From the NCBI RefSeq assembly GCF_018294505.1, contig NC_057809.1, forward strand, positions 140,094,979 through 140,158,978: a stretch of DNA of 64,000 nt. Direction: 5' to 3'. The notes beneath the pieces are model-generated. The model did no database searches and was not told the origin of the DNA. It saw only the letters and a list, made by a program, of their open reading frames with translations. Shown here one piece after another: positions 12,301 through 24,000 of the stretch (positions within the stretch are counted from its first letter, which is position 1; every line of letters starts with the position of its first letter). The position numbers were made by a program, and so were the translations under genes. The stretch comes from Triticum aestivum. Lineage: Eukaryota > Streptophyta > Magnoliopsida > Poales > Poaceae.

Positions 12301-13181
12301 AAGAAGTGAGTGGGAGCACTATAGAATTTCCGATGAGTATGTGTTGTTAACATGTTGTTGATCGGAAATGACGTAGAATTTCTGGAAAGCATATAGGGTT
12401 ATTTGGAAAGTGTTTTTCAATGGAAAGCCTGGATTAAGCTACTTGAACATTGAGCATCAAGGATAGATCAAAACGCTTAATAGTACTTTCAAATGAGCAC
12501 ATACCTTGACATGATCTTGAAGGTGTTCAAGATGGATCAGTCAAAGAAGGAGTTCTTGCCTGAGTTGTAAGGTATGAAGTTAAGACTTAAAGCTCGACCA
12601 TGGCAGAAGAAAGAGGAAGGACGAAGGTCGTCCCCTATGCTTTTATCATAGGCTCTCTACAGTATGCTATGCTGTGTACCGCACCTGAAGTGTGCCTTGC
12701 CATGAGTTAGTCAAGGGGTACAAGAGTGATCCAAGAATGGATCACAAGACAGTGGTCAAAGTTATCCTTAGTAACTAGTGGACTAAGGAATTTTCTCGAT
12801 TATGGAGGTGGTAAAAGAGTTCGTTGTAAAGGGTTACGCCGATGCAAACTTTGACACTAATCCAGATTATTCCGAGTAGTAAACTGGATTCGTATAGTAG
12901 AACAGTTATTTGGAATAGCTCCAAATGTAGCATAGTAGTTGCATCTACAAGATGACGTAGAAATTTGCGAAGTACATACAGATCTGAATGTTGCAGACCC
13001 ATTGACTAAAACCTCTCTCACAAGCAAAACATGATCAAACCCAGAACTCATTGAGTCTTAATCACATGATGATGTGAACTAGTTTAGTGACACTAGTAAA
13101 CTCTTTGGTTGTTGGTCACATGGCGATGTGAGCTGTGAGTGTTAATAACATGACGATGTGAACTAGATTATTGACTCTAGT
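9361..13181 (+). pseudogene. Degenerate copia gag-pol
   Basis: The region aligns with the better-preserved copy at 62052 onward but has many stops and indels. No frame exceeds about 120 codons. Recognisable relics are gag from about 9361 to 10000; a damaged zinc-knuckle relic near 10060; the pre-integrase region near 10562-10790; the integrase segment near 10830-11330, including the GVSEHHN motif with catalytic Glu codon GAA at 11139-11141; RT relics about 11750-12500; and the RNase H end with an ADPLTK-like stretch near 12990-13010. Divergence from the sister gag over the first 120 bases is roughly 20%, far above the LTR-LTR difference. It cannot encode functional protein. Confidence 0.85.
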
Positions 13182-13194
13182 GCAAGTGGGAGAC
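13182..13194 (+). promoter_or_regulatory. Polypurine tract region
   Basis: GCAAGTGGGAGAC lies directly before the 3' LTR start at 13195. A purine-rich run at this place primes plus-strand DNA synthesis in LTR elements. Just upstream (about 13030-13180) are several short repeats of the form CACATGRYGATGTGAACTAG, typical of the BARE 3' leader. Confidence 0.6.
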
Positions 13195-14923
13195 TGTTGG
13201 AAATATGCCCTAGAGGCAATAATAAATTAGTTGTTATTATATTTCCTTGTTCATGATAATTGTTTATTATCCATGCTAGAATTGTATTGATAGGAAACTC
13301 AGATACATGTGTGGATACATAGACAACACCATGTCCCTAGTAAGCCTCTAGTTGACTAGCTCGTTGATCAATAGATGGTTACGGTTTCCTGACCATGGAC
13401 ATTGGATGTCATTGATAACGGGATCACATCATTAGGAGAATGATGTGATGGACAAGACCCAATCCTAAGCCTAGCACAAAGATCGTGTAGTTCGTTCGCT
13501 AAAGCTTTTTCTAATGTCAAGTATCATTTCCTTAGACCATGAGATTGTGCAACTCCCGGATACCGTAGGAATACTTTGGGTGTGCCAAACGTCACAACGT
13601 AACTGGGTGGCTATAAAGGTATACTACAGGTATCTCCGAAAGTGTCTGTTGGGTTGGCACGAATCGAGACTGGGATTTGTCACTCCGTGTGACAGAGAGG
13701 TATCTCTGGGCCCACTCGGTAGGACATCATCATAATGTGCACAATGTGATCAAGGAGTTGATCACGGGATGATGTGTTACGGAACGAGTAAACAGACTTG
13801 CCGGTAACGAGATTGAATAAGGTATCGGGATACCGACGATCGAATCTCGGGCAAGTATCGTACCGCTAGACAAAGGGAATTGTATACGGGATTGATTAAG
13901 TCCTTGACATCGTGGTTCATCCGATGAGATCATCGTGGAACATGTGGGAGCCAACATGGGTATCCAGATCCCGCTGTTGGTTATTGACCGGAGAGTCATC
14001 TCGGTCATGTCTGCCTGTCTCCCGAACCCGTAGGGTCTACACACTTAAGGTTCGATGACGCTAGGGTTATAGAGATATAAGTATGCGGTAACCCAAAAGT
14101 TGTTCGGAGTCCCGGATGAGATCCCGAACGTCACGAGGAGTTCCGGAATGGTCCGGAGGTAAAGAATTATATATAGGAAGTGCTATTTCGGGCATCGGGA
14201 CAAGTTTCGGATTCATCGGTATTGTACCGGGACCACCGGAAGGGTCCCGGGGGTCCACCGGGTGGGGCCACCTGCCCCGGGGGCCACATGGGCTGTAGGG
14301 GGTGCGCCTTGGCCTACATGGGCCAAGGGCACCAGCCCCAAGAGGCCCATGCGCCAAAGGGACAAGAGGAGGGGAGAGTCCTAAAGGGGGAAGGCACCTC
14401 CGAGGTGCCTTGGGGAGGATGGACTCCTCCCCCCCTTGGCCGCACCCTTCCTTGGAGGAAGGGGCAAGGCTGCGCCCTCCCCCTCTCCCTTGGCCCTATA
14501 TATAGTGGGGGGAAGGGAGGGCAACCATACCTAAGCCCTGGCGCCTCCCTCTCCCTCCCATGACACATCTCCCTCCTCCCGCAGCGCTTGGCGAAGCCCT
14601 GTTGGAATCCCGCTACTTCCACCACCACGCCGTCGTGCTGCTGGATCTCCATCAACCTCTCCTCCCCCTTGCTGGATCAAGAAGGAGGAGACGTTGCTAC
14701 TCCGTACGTGTGTTGAACGCGGAGGTGCCGTCCGTTCGGCGCTAGGATCATCGGTGATTTGGATCACGACGAGTACGACTCCATCAACCCCGTTCTCTTG
14801 AACGCTTCCGCGCGTGATCTACAAGGGTATGTAGATCCACTCCTCCCTCGTTGCTAGATGACTCCATAGATAGATCTTGGTGACACGTAGGAAAATTTTG
14901 AATTTATGCTACGTTCCCCAACA
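13195..14923 (+). repeat. 3' LTR of the nested BARE-like element
   Basis: Full-length partner of 7430-9158, ending CCCCAACA before the GTAAG TSD. Its TATA box is TATATATAG at 14497-14505. No truncation. Confidence 0.95.
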
Positions 14924-14928
14924 GTAAG

Positions 14929-15822
14929 TGCGTATAAGTAATAACCATACCTTGTCCCTTTTGATCCTTAGACCGCCAGTTTAAATAACCCGGGTGATGA
15001 ATTTGATAATTCAATCTTTATGAGAAGCCAATGCTTTTTTGAATACTCAATGATTACTATACCTTGGTAGGTTGCACCTTTTGATCCATAAGCCGCCATT
15101 GTTTATGACCCGGGCGGCTGTGTTGTCAAATAGTCGAGCCGGTGAAGAAGACCATGCTAATTGTTTGTAACATTGAAACAACAAAAAACTAAAAAGCAAG
15201 CAATAGATAATAAGCATAATTTAATCCTGTATTCAAAAGGTTGGGGGTTTCTGATTTGAATACGATCAGTAAACCGGACCAAAGGGGTTAAGCTAAGGTT
15301 CGAATACGACCATATAGCCCCCAGTGGCTTTGGCATTGCGCCGATCAAGAGGGTATCGACAACTATGTTCTCTTTGGTTCGAATACGACCTATGTTTGAA
15401 CAGGAAGCCCCCAAATGACCTTGAGAGGTTTTTAACGACCCTGATTCAAATACAATCCAAGTCGGACCCAAAAGGGGTTAAGCTATGATTTGGATACGAT
15501 CAAGAAGCCCCCAAGTGAGTTTGGCCTTGAGCCGATCAAGAGGGTTACGACAGCTATGTTCTCTTTGATTCGAATACGACATATGTTTGAACAGGAAGCC
15601 CCCAAGTGACCATGAGATTGCAGCTAGATTCGGATACGATCATAAGCTGGACCAAAAAGGTTAAACTTGATTCAAATATGATTAGCTCCTTAATAGTCAT
15701 TTGAAAAATAAGAAATAACAAAGATGCATAATCTTTGAAAAGAAAAGAGACCGATGGTATTACTTTATTGCTTAACATGGTATATACAATGTTAAAGTAT
15801 GTACATGATGAGAGTCGGTGGC
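14929..15822 (-). repeat. Gypsy spacer between pol and the accessory ORF, with short tandem repeats
   Basis: From about 15220 to 15670 a 60-110 bp unit recurs with GATTCGAATACGA, GGACCAAAAGGGGTTAAGC and GAAGCCCCCAAGTGA. Four AGCCCCC motifs (near 15317, 15405, 15505, 15597) read on the element sense strand as GGGGGCT purine runs, like those in the intron at 5674-6133. There is no gene. The block is non-coding 3' sequence of the element. Confidence 0.65.
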
Positions 15823-18800
15823 TCAGGTGTAGTATGGCCGAAGTTGAGCAATATTCCACAGCCGGCGGGTCTCTTCCTCTGACTTACGTGAGTCTTGGTG
15901 CTCTCGAACGTCAATGAGGTAATATGACCCGTTGTTTAAGTTCTTACTGACCACAAAGGGTCCTTCCCAAGGTGGGGATAACTTGTGTGCATCTGACAGA
16001 TCCTGAATGAGCCGGAGCACCAAGTCGCCTTCCTGAAAAGTCCTGGACTTAACCCGGCGGTTGTGATAACGATGCAGGTCCTGTTGATAAATTGTTGACC
16101 GGGCTGCTGCTAAGTCTCTTTCTTCATCCAACAAGTCAAGTGCATCATGTCTGGCTTGTTCATTATTGGCTTCAACATAAGCCGCCACACGGGGCGAGTC
16201 ATGACGGATGTCACTAGGCAACACTGCTTCTGCTCCATAAACCATGAAGAAAGGTGTGTAACCTGTAGACCTGTTGGGTGTGGTGTTGATACTCCACAAC
16301 ACCGAGGGTAATTCCTCTACCCAACAACCCGGCGTTTGCTGTAAAGGAACCATAAGCCGGGGTTTGAGCCCTTTCAAAATTTCCTGATTGGCTCTCTCAG
16401 CTTGACCATTGGATTGAGGATGAGCTATAGAAGAAACATCAAGACGGATGTGCTCTCATTGACAAAACTCCTCCATGGCCCCTTGGGACAGATTAGTGCC
16501 ATTGTCAGTGATAATACTGTGTGGAAAACCAAAATGGAAGATCACCTTTTTCATGAACTGAACCGCCGTGGCCGCGTCACACTTACTCATAGGCTCCGCC
16601 TCAACCCACTTGGTGACTTTATCAACTGCCACCAGGAGATGTGTCTTTTTATCCTTAGATCTTTTGAAAGGTCCCACCATGTCAAGCCCCCAGACCGCAA
16701 ACGGCCAAGTGATTGGAATCATCCGGAGCTCTTGAGCCGGCACATGCGCTCGTCATGCAAATTTTGGACATCCATCACATCTACTGACCAGATCTTCTAC
16801 ATCAGCGTGAGCCGTCAACCAGTAAAAACCGTGACGAAACGCCTTGGCCACCAAAGATTTTGACCCGGCGTGATGACCACAATCGCCTTCATGGATCTCA
16901 TGAAGGATTTCTTGACCTTCTTCGAGGGAAACACACCGCTGAAACGCTCTGGAAACACTGCGATGATATAACTCTCCATCCAAAATCGTCATTGACTTAC
17001 ACCGCCGGGTTATCTGTCGAGCCAGGGTCTCATCCGCTGGCAACTCTCCCCGGGTCATGTAAGCCAAGAACGGTACTGTCCAATCTGGGATGACATGAAG
17101 AGCCGCCACCAACTGCGGCTCCGGGTCAGGAACAGCTAAATCTTCTTCTGTGGGAAACTTGACAGAGAGGTTATGCAAAACATCCAAAAAGGTGTTAGGT
17201 GGCACCGGCTTACGCTAAGACCCCAACCGGCTTAAGGCATCAGCCGCTTCGTTCTTTCGACGGTCAATGTGCTCCACCTGATAACCTTTAAAATGCCCTG
17301 CAACAACATCAACCTCCCGGCGATAAGCCGCCATGAGAGGGTCCTTGGAATCCCACTTGCCAGATACCTATTGAGCCACTAGATCTGAGTCGCTAAGACA
17401 TCTGACCCAGCTCAAACTCATCTCTTTCGCCACTCGAAGACCATGGAGCAAGGCTTCATACTCTGTTGCGTTGTTGGTGCAAGGAAACATCAACCGTAAC
17501 ACATTACAAAATTTGTCACCTCATGGAGAAGTTAACACAACTCCAGCCCCCGAGCCTTCCAACTATCTGGACCCATCAAAATGAATAGTCCAATATGTGT
17601 TGTCTGGTTTCTCTTCTGGCATCTGCATCTCTGTCCAGTCATTGATGAAGTCAACCAGTGCTTGAGATTTGATCGCAGTACGTGGCACATACTTCAACCC
17701 ATGAGACCCAAGCTCAATTGCCCACTTGGCGACTCGCCCAGTGGCTTCTCTGTTCTGAATGATGTCTCCCAAAGGAGCAGAGCTGACCACACTGATCAGG
17801 TGACCCTGGAAATAATGTTTAAGCTTCCGGCTTGCCATGAATACCCCATATACGAGTTTCTGCCAATGCGGATATCGTTGCTTGGATTCAATCAACACCT
17901 CACTGACGTAGTAAATTAGTCGGTGAACCGGATGTTCCTTGCCAGCCTCCTTGCGCTCCACCACAATAGCCACACTAACAGCCCGTGAGTTGGCGGCCAC
18001 ATATAATAACAACGGCTCTTTTTCAACTGGAGCAGCAAGAACCGGCGGCTCAGCAAGCTGTGTCTTCAAATCCTCAAAAGCAGTATTTGCAGCATCACTC
18101 CAAATAAAAGCATCTGTTTTCTTCATCATCTGATACAAAGGCATTGCCTTCTCCCCTAACCGTCTTATGAACCGGCTCAAGGCGGCAACACGACCCGCCA
18201 GCCGCTGAACGTCATTGATGCACGTTGGTTTGGCTAAGGACGTAATTGCTTTGATTTTCTCTGGGTTAGCTTCAATACCTCGGTTGGACACCAAAAAACC
18301 CAAGAGCTTGCCAGCTGGGACTCCAAAAACACACTTGGTTGGGTTAAGCATCATTTTGTAGATCCAGAGATTATTGAAAGTCTCTTTTAGATCTGTGACC
18401 AAGGTTTCCTCCTTCTTGGATTTTACCACTATATCATCCACGTAAGCATGAACATTGCGCCCAATTTGATCGTGAAGACAATTCTGCACACACCATTGGT
18501 AAGTCGCCTGTGCACTCTTAAGCCCAAAAGGCATAGACACATAGCAAACAGCTCCAAAAGGAGTAATAAAAGTTGTCTTCTCTTGATCCTTGATCGCCAT
18601 CTTAATTTGATGATAACCAGAATAAGCATCCAAGAAACTCAAACATGCGCAACCCGCCGTAGCATCAATGATCTGATCAATACGGGGGAGAGCAAAAGGA
18701 TCAACCGGACAAGCTTTGTTCAGATCGGTGTAATCTACACACATATGCCAGGTGCCATTCTTTTTTAGCACGAGCACCGGGTTAGCTAACCACTCTGGGT

Positions 18801-19311
18801 GAAAGACCTCTACAATGAACCCGGCCGCCAAGAGCCAGGCCACCTATTCTCCAATGGCCTTGCGCCTTTCTTCATTGAACCGTCGGAGAAACTGTCTAAC
18901 AGGTTTGAACTTTCGATCAATATTAAGAGTGTGCTCAGCGAGTTCCCTCGAGACACCCGGCATGTCTGAAGGTTTCCATGCAAAGATGTCCCGGTTCTCA
19001 CGGATGAACTCGATGAGCGCGCTTTCCTATTTTGGATCCAAGTTTGCACTGATAATGAACTGCTTGGATGAGTCGCCAGGCACAAAGTCAACCATCTTGG
19101 TGTCCTCGGCTGATTTGAATTTCAACACCGGCTCATGCTCTGTTGTTGGTTTCTTTAATGATGTCATGTCTGTCGGGTCAACATGATCCTTATAAAACTT
19201 TAACTCCTCTGTTGCACAAACAGATTCAGCATAGGCGGCATCACCTTCTTCACACTCCAAGGCTATCTTCCGGCTCCCATGTACTGTAATGGTGCCCTTA
19301 TGACCCGACAT
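15823..19311 (-). pseudogene. Gypsy pol: protease end, RT, RNase H, integrase (eight in-frame stops)
   Basis: One minus-strand frame runs about 3.5 kb without a frameshift. It contains the end of protease, then reverse transcriptase (about 18843-18100, with LNKACPVDPF and the active-site YVDD), an RT-associated RNase H and a second RNase H-like part (FDGSR near 17580; TEYEALLHGL near 17430). Integrase follows with an HHCC finger (about 16930-16760) and D, D, E at GLDMVGPF, TDNGTN and NGQAERAN. The end AQLRPYYT is at 15823. Stops fall at 19027, 18844, 17563, 17521, 17368, 17215, 16753 and 16456 (lowest coordinate of each). All fit single C-to-T or G-to-A changes. The enzyme would make the DNA copy and insert it; this copy cannot. 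Confidence 0.85.
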
Positions 19312-19387
19312 CTTGAGCTATAAATACACATAACACGACCGAGCCATGAACTTGGCATAAGCCGGCCGCCCAAACAGAGCATATGAT

Positions 19388-22190
19388 ATGGGCTTTTAAT
19401 TTTAACCACCTCAAAGGTTAATTTTTCTGCTCTGGAGTCGTACTCATCCCCAAAGGCTACTTTCAGTTCAATCTTACCAACTGGGTATGCCGATTTACTA
19501 GGTACCACACCGTGAAAAACAGTGTTGGATTGTTTAAGATTTTTATCAGTCAATCCCATCCGGCGGAAAGTCTCATAGTAGAGGATGTTGATGCTGCTGC
19601 CTCCATCCATGAGCACCTTAGTGAACTTGTATCCACCAACCTGAGGTGCCACTACCAAGGCCAAGTGACCCGGATTATCAACCCAGGGCGGGTGATCCTC
19701 TCTGCTCCACACAATAGGCAGCTCTGACCAACGTAGATAACGTGGAACCGCCGACTCAATGGCATTGACGGCCCTCTTGTGAAGCTTCTGGTCCCTCTTA
19801 CACAAACTAGTGGTAAACACATGGTATTGCCCACTACTCAGCTGCTTCGGGTTGCTCTGATAACCGGTTTGCTGCTGCTGATTACCTTGGCCGGGTTGTT
19901 GATTATATCCCCCTTGGTGACCAGGATAGCCCTGACCGGGGAAACCTCCTCCCCCTGAACTGGCACCCAGGCCGTGAAAACCGCCTCCTCCTGAACCGCC
20001 ACCTGGGCCGTGACCTCCATCAAACACGTTTGAATTTTTAAACGCCTTCATGATCGTACAATCTTTCCACGGGTGGGTGGATGGCTTCTCCCGGGTGCCG
20101 TGCTTTGGACAAGGTTCATTTAATAACTTCTCAAGGGTGGGACCTGACCCGCCCGACCGAGGGGGTTGTCTGCCCTTGCGCCGTTGATTACCGCCCTGTG
20201 CATTGGTGTTAGCAACAAACTCATCAGCCTTACGTTTATTACCCTCCTGATTTGTCGGGTTATGCTGGTGACCCTTACCATTGCCGTTCTTCTTTCCCTT
20301 TGTTGCCTTTTCTTCATCAAACACCGGGTCCTTGGTAGTATCAGAATCAGCATACTTGACGAGAGCCGCCATCAACGTTCCCATGTCTTTACAGTCACGC
20401 TTGAGCCGCCCCAGCTTCTGCTTCAGAGGTTCAAAACGGCAATTTTTCTCCAACATTAAAACTGCTGAGCCGGCATCCATCTTATCAGATGAATGTATTA
20501 TCTCCTTGACCCGGCACACCCAATGGGTTGTGGATTCACCATCCTCTTGCTTGCAATTGGTCAGGTCCACAATCGACATAGGCTGCTTACACGAGTCCTT
20601 AAAGTTCTGGATGAACCGGGCTTTCAACTCCGCCCATGAGCCGATAGAATTGGGTGGCAATCCCTTCAACCAAGTACGAGCTGTTCCGTCTAACATCATG
20701 GTGAAATACTTGGCCATTGTGACATCGCTGACCTCCAATAACTTAATAGCCATCTCGTAACTCTCAATCCAAGCCCCCGGCTGTAGGTCAGCTGTGTAAT
20801 TAGGCACTTTACGAGGCCCCTTGAAGTCCTTTGGCAAACACTCATTGCGTATGGCCGGCACCAAGTTAAGGGATCCAGACCGCACAGGCTCATGCCTGTA
20901 TGGCCGGTTGTGGCGTTGAGCATTGCTTGACATATCTGTGAAATCCATATGCCTACTGTAACTCAGGCTCCGGCTTGGGCGAGGAGTTGAATGGATCCTG
21001 TATCGACTGTAGGAGTATGCATCCTGCTGCGCCAGAGCTGTTTGAAGAAGTTCTCTTAGCCTCCGTGTTTCAATTGCCGTCGGTGAGTCGCCTTCCATCG
21101 GGAGAGCCGCCAAACGAGCCGACGCTGCGATGAGGTTTTCCAAGGGATTGGAGAAGTGACCCGGCGGCGTTGGCACGTAATGAGGTGGAGCGGTAATTAT
21201 ACGAGGTGGTTCCATGGCACGCGGCTGAACCGGTGCGCCGGGTGTCGTGATCCGGATTGCCTCCGGCGGGTTGCTTCCCCCAGCCCCGGGTGTATGGAAT
21301 AGGTTCCTAGGATCAAGTGTTAGAGGTAGACGTGACTGAGTTTTCTGATGCCTCCTCCTCATGACCTTGTTTGACGTGTTAAGATCCACCGAGAGCCAGA
21401 AAGTCTCCGCTTGAAGCTGTTGAGCACGAACATCCAAAGCTGCCCGCTCTGCTGCCATCCTGGCTTCCTCCGCGGCTAAATTTTCCTTAGCTTGCACCAT
21501 CTCTTCACGTACACGTGCCACCTCTGCGTCATGCTGGGCTTTATCCGCCGGCTCTACCACAGTTGTCAACAGGGTCGTCAGTTTATCCATGAGGTCCATT
21601 AGAATCTGAGCCGGGGGGCGCGCGGGGTCTCCTGACCCGGTAGCAGCCGCCCCGGTACCTGTTGCTGCCGCTGCTGTAGAGTTCTGCCCGGGCCGCGTCC
21701 CTGCCATGAAGACTCCGGCCCAATTCGGCGGCTCAAGGGGGTCCGGAATACTGCTGCCATCGGAACAACCCCCAAGCATGCCATCCTGCAGCTGGTACAA
21801 AGAGTTCGTCTCGCCCGTTGATGATGCAGTGTCAGAACAGACATCCGTCTCACCACCCTCCACCGATCCTTCCGAGTATTCACCATCGTGGACGCAGCCT
21901 ACAAAAGCATGCTTCACGACAGATTGAACACGGGTGATGCTTGTGCGCTGAGCCGTTTCGATGAGGTTTGTGTGGACGTCCGGCTCAGGGCCTGACTCGC
22001 CGATCCGGCCGATGAAGACGTGGATTCCGCCAAAGGGGACCCGGTACCCGTACTCAATTGAGCCAGCCTCGGGGCCCCAGCCTTCGTGTCGATGTAGAGC
22101 TTGCCGCGACGACTCTTGGTCATCCAGCCCACAGCGTATCCCTTGAGCCCTTCGAAGTTGCCCTTGAAGAACTCAAATCCACCGTGCTCT
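19388..22190 (-). pseudogene. Gypsy gag and protease, frameshifted
   Basis: The frame stays open from about 22190 in the leader. It shifts once near 21960-22010 and again near 19390, where protease passes into the pol frame. Parts in order: an N-terminal region with FEFFKGNFEGLKGYAVGW, a Pro/Ser-rich linker, the capsid-like retrotrans_gag region (about 20830-20400, with ARTWLKGLPP), a basic stretch, a single knuckle-like motif (CPKHG...HPWKDC), a Gly/Gln-rich low-complexity stretch (about 20010-19850), and an aspartic protease with MDGGSSINIL. DGGS in place of DTGS is usual in Tat-type elements. It assembles particles and cleaves the polyprotein. The long frame at 19263-21917 begins at a GTG and is not itself a start. 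Confidence 0.8.
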
Positions 22191-22210
22191 GGCCCCACGG
22201 TGGGCGCCAA
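22191..22210 (-). promoter_or_regulatory. Primer binding site of the gypsy element
   Basis: On the minus strand TTGGCGCCCACCGTGGGG begins right inside the 5' LTR. TGGCGCC is the usual start of primer sites in wheat gypsy elements. Which tRNA it matches was not checked. Confidence 0.65.
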
Positions 22211-22211
22211 C

Positions 22212-22748
22212 TGTTGTGGAATTGTCACGGCAGATGTCCTAGAGCAAGGACTTAGTTGTAGGGCCGTCGCACTAGGAAGCTTAAAGGGGTTAATTGGGAC
22301 AAAGGACATGAGAGAGTTTTTATACTAGTTCGGCCCCTTATGATGAAGGTAAAAGCCTACGTCTAGTTGGGTTTGGTATTGCTAGGGTTTCGATCTCCAA
22401 GAGACTCAACTCGCCGGCTTGGTTATCGATTGGTTGTTTCTTGCCCTAAGCCACCACCAGGTCGTCCCCTTATATACATGGGTTGACACCTGGTGACCTA
22501 CAGAGTCCCGACCGGCTCATAATCGTGTTCGGCTCGGTGACTTCCTTTACATGCCTTTCTTTACAAGTCTTTCCTTACATATGGCGGTTCATAATTTCAG
22601 GCCTTAAACCGCCTTCAGGCCTTTGGGCCTTCTATAAGACTTAATAAACTACAATCTTGAATGTTTACTGGGCTTGTTGCATAACCCGCCATTGGGGCTG
22701 ACCCGGCCCCTCCTGGGCGGGTCTCAACTGATAGTAATATCCCCAACA
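22212..22748 (-). repeat. 5' LTR of the gypsy element
   Basis: Plus-strand ends TGTTGTGGAATTG and ATCCCCAACA. It is 537 bp, 10 bp longer than its partner because of two small indels. The minus-strand TATAAAAA box at 22324-22317 is the likely promoter for gag-pol RNA. It is flanked on the right by TSD GTAAG (22749-22753). Confidence 0.9.
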
Positions 22749-23560
22749 GTAAGCATCATGAGTATAGTGTTGACCGTGGCAGTGGGATGGCAGATCTGAA
22801 GTTGCAAACCGCGCAAAGGGTAGTTAGCAACCGATGTTTGCTTTGAAATAACAATTAAGATTTGGCATGGACAAGAAAGTACAGTCAACAAGTGACAAAG
22901 AAATGCAATTATGCTGTCTCTCTATATGTCGCGACATGCATTTGGAAACTCAAGTGGGACCTTTAGCTAACCAATTAAATGTGTGTGTTAGCTAATATCA
23001 GTATCATATCACAATCATATTTGAACAACTAAGCTTTGGAATTTTGAGTGTTGTGTTGTTTAGCTTAAAGGGTGGAGTAATGCTAGTACGACAGAAGGCA
23101 CCTACGCAGATCATAGTAGAGTAGATAAAAGGGGGAAACCCTAAGCATCAAGAGTAAAATCAGGAAAGTGGAACTAGCTGGACCAGTGGGTGGTGAACAT
23201 GCTTTTCGAAATGAATATAGGAACATTAGGTGACCAATTAAACGTTCTCTATTTTAGTAATGTGTGCATCATATCAGATTCGTATTTCAACACGTAAGCT
23301 CTGGAATTATGAGTGGCATGTTGTTTCCCTTGATGGGTAGAGGTCTTGAGGAGCAGTGCTAGCACGACACGAAGCAGTGAAGCACCTACGATGATGGTAG
23401 TGAATATAAAGGGGGGAAACCATAAGCTTTACAAGTATAGTGGTCATGACATGGCGGATCTGAAGGTGCAAACCGGACAAAGCTACTTCGCAACCAATGT
23501 TTGCATTCAACTAGCCAGTACGATTTGGTACGGACAAGAAAAGTATAGTAAACAATAGAT
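22749..23560. repeat. Host tandem-repeat array, remaining copies
   Basis: This continues the unit begun at 1945-2154. The first copy resumes at 22749 (GGCAGATCTGAAG, GCAAACCG, GCAACC, GATGTTTGC). A second runs about 22916-23160, and a third about 23180-23545, repeating GGCGGATCTGAAGG, GCAAACCGGACAAAG and CAACCAATGTTTGC. Unit length is about 350-400 bp with heavy divergence. It is non-coding. Confidence 0.65.
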
Positions 23561-23585
23561 CTATTTTCCGGGTGGATCAATAACT

Positions 23586-24000
23586 TAAGCACATATGGAA
23601 GAGTACCACCTCTCTAGCGACGCCGTGTAGGCCCCTGCTGATACATTGAGGGTGTTGCAAGTGCGATGGCTGTCGGCAGCGGGAAAGAAGACTTTAGATG
23701 GCAGACGGCCGGGTCGGGGGATAAATCCTGTTGCCGTGGATGAGGCGGTTATAGGAGCGGCAACAACAAGGTGGACGACGACGCTGATGAAGCAAGACAA
23801 CGTGATGAAAGGATTCTGGTCCAGCGACGTGGATGAGAGACGTCCATCTCTTGCAGTGGACGACGAGGTAGGGGTAGCGGCTCCGGCAAGGTGGAGGATG
23901 GGGTGGCGGACGGAGGAGGCTCGCCGCAGTGGGGAGGTTGTCGTGGCGCCGACAGTGTATGAATGGGGAAATGGAGGGGGAGGGGGGATCTCAAACTTTG
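23586..24000 (-). other. GC-rich exon-like block, unknown
   Basis: A GC-rich island amid AT-rich host DNA. Minus-strand frames are Ser/Pro/Arg-rich (one at 23994-23749), as often seen in first exons of grass genes. It lies just left of the promoter-like repeats at 23940-24540 and has no recognised domain. It may be a first exon of a gene whose later part was moved away by the gypsy insertion, or merely a GC-rich repeat. Confidence 0.25.

Larger units (their letters stand above)
7430..14923 (+). mobile_element. BARE/Angela-like Ty1/copia retrotransposon, complete but degenerate
   Basis: A 7494-bp element with a perfect TSD GTAAG (7425-7429 and 14924-14928). LTRs at 7430-9158 and 13195-14923 are both 1729 bp. 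Its start, TGTTGGAAATATGCCCTAG, is the well-known BARE/Angela/WIS terminus. Only about 25 substitutions separate the LTRs by eye (around 1.5%), so insertion is recent. The interior is riddled with stops and indels and its leader is about 1.1 kb shorter than in the related copy at 59034. This is most simply a non-autonomous copy moved by enzymes from other elements. Confidence 0.95.
2155..22748 (-). mobile_element. Ty3/gypsy LTR retrotransposon (Tat-like organisation), minus strand
   Basis: A 20.6-kb unit, of which 7.5 kb is a nested copia element plus 5 bp of duplicated target. It is bounded by two direct LTRs with TG...CA ends and a perfect GTAAG TSD (2150-2154 and 22749-22753). In element sense (minus) the order is 5' LTR, PBS, gag, protease, RT-RNase H, integrase, a tandem-repeat spacer, an ORF on the opposite strand, and 3' LTR. 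This order, the long 3' region and the protease motif DGGSS fit the Tat lineage of wheat gypsy elements (Fatima-like; name tentative). The two LTRs differ at roughly 4% of sites by eye, mostly transitions, so it is older than the nested copia copy. Confidence 0.9.
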
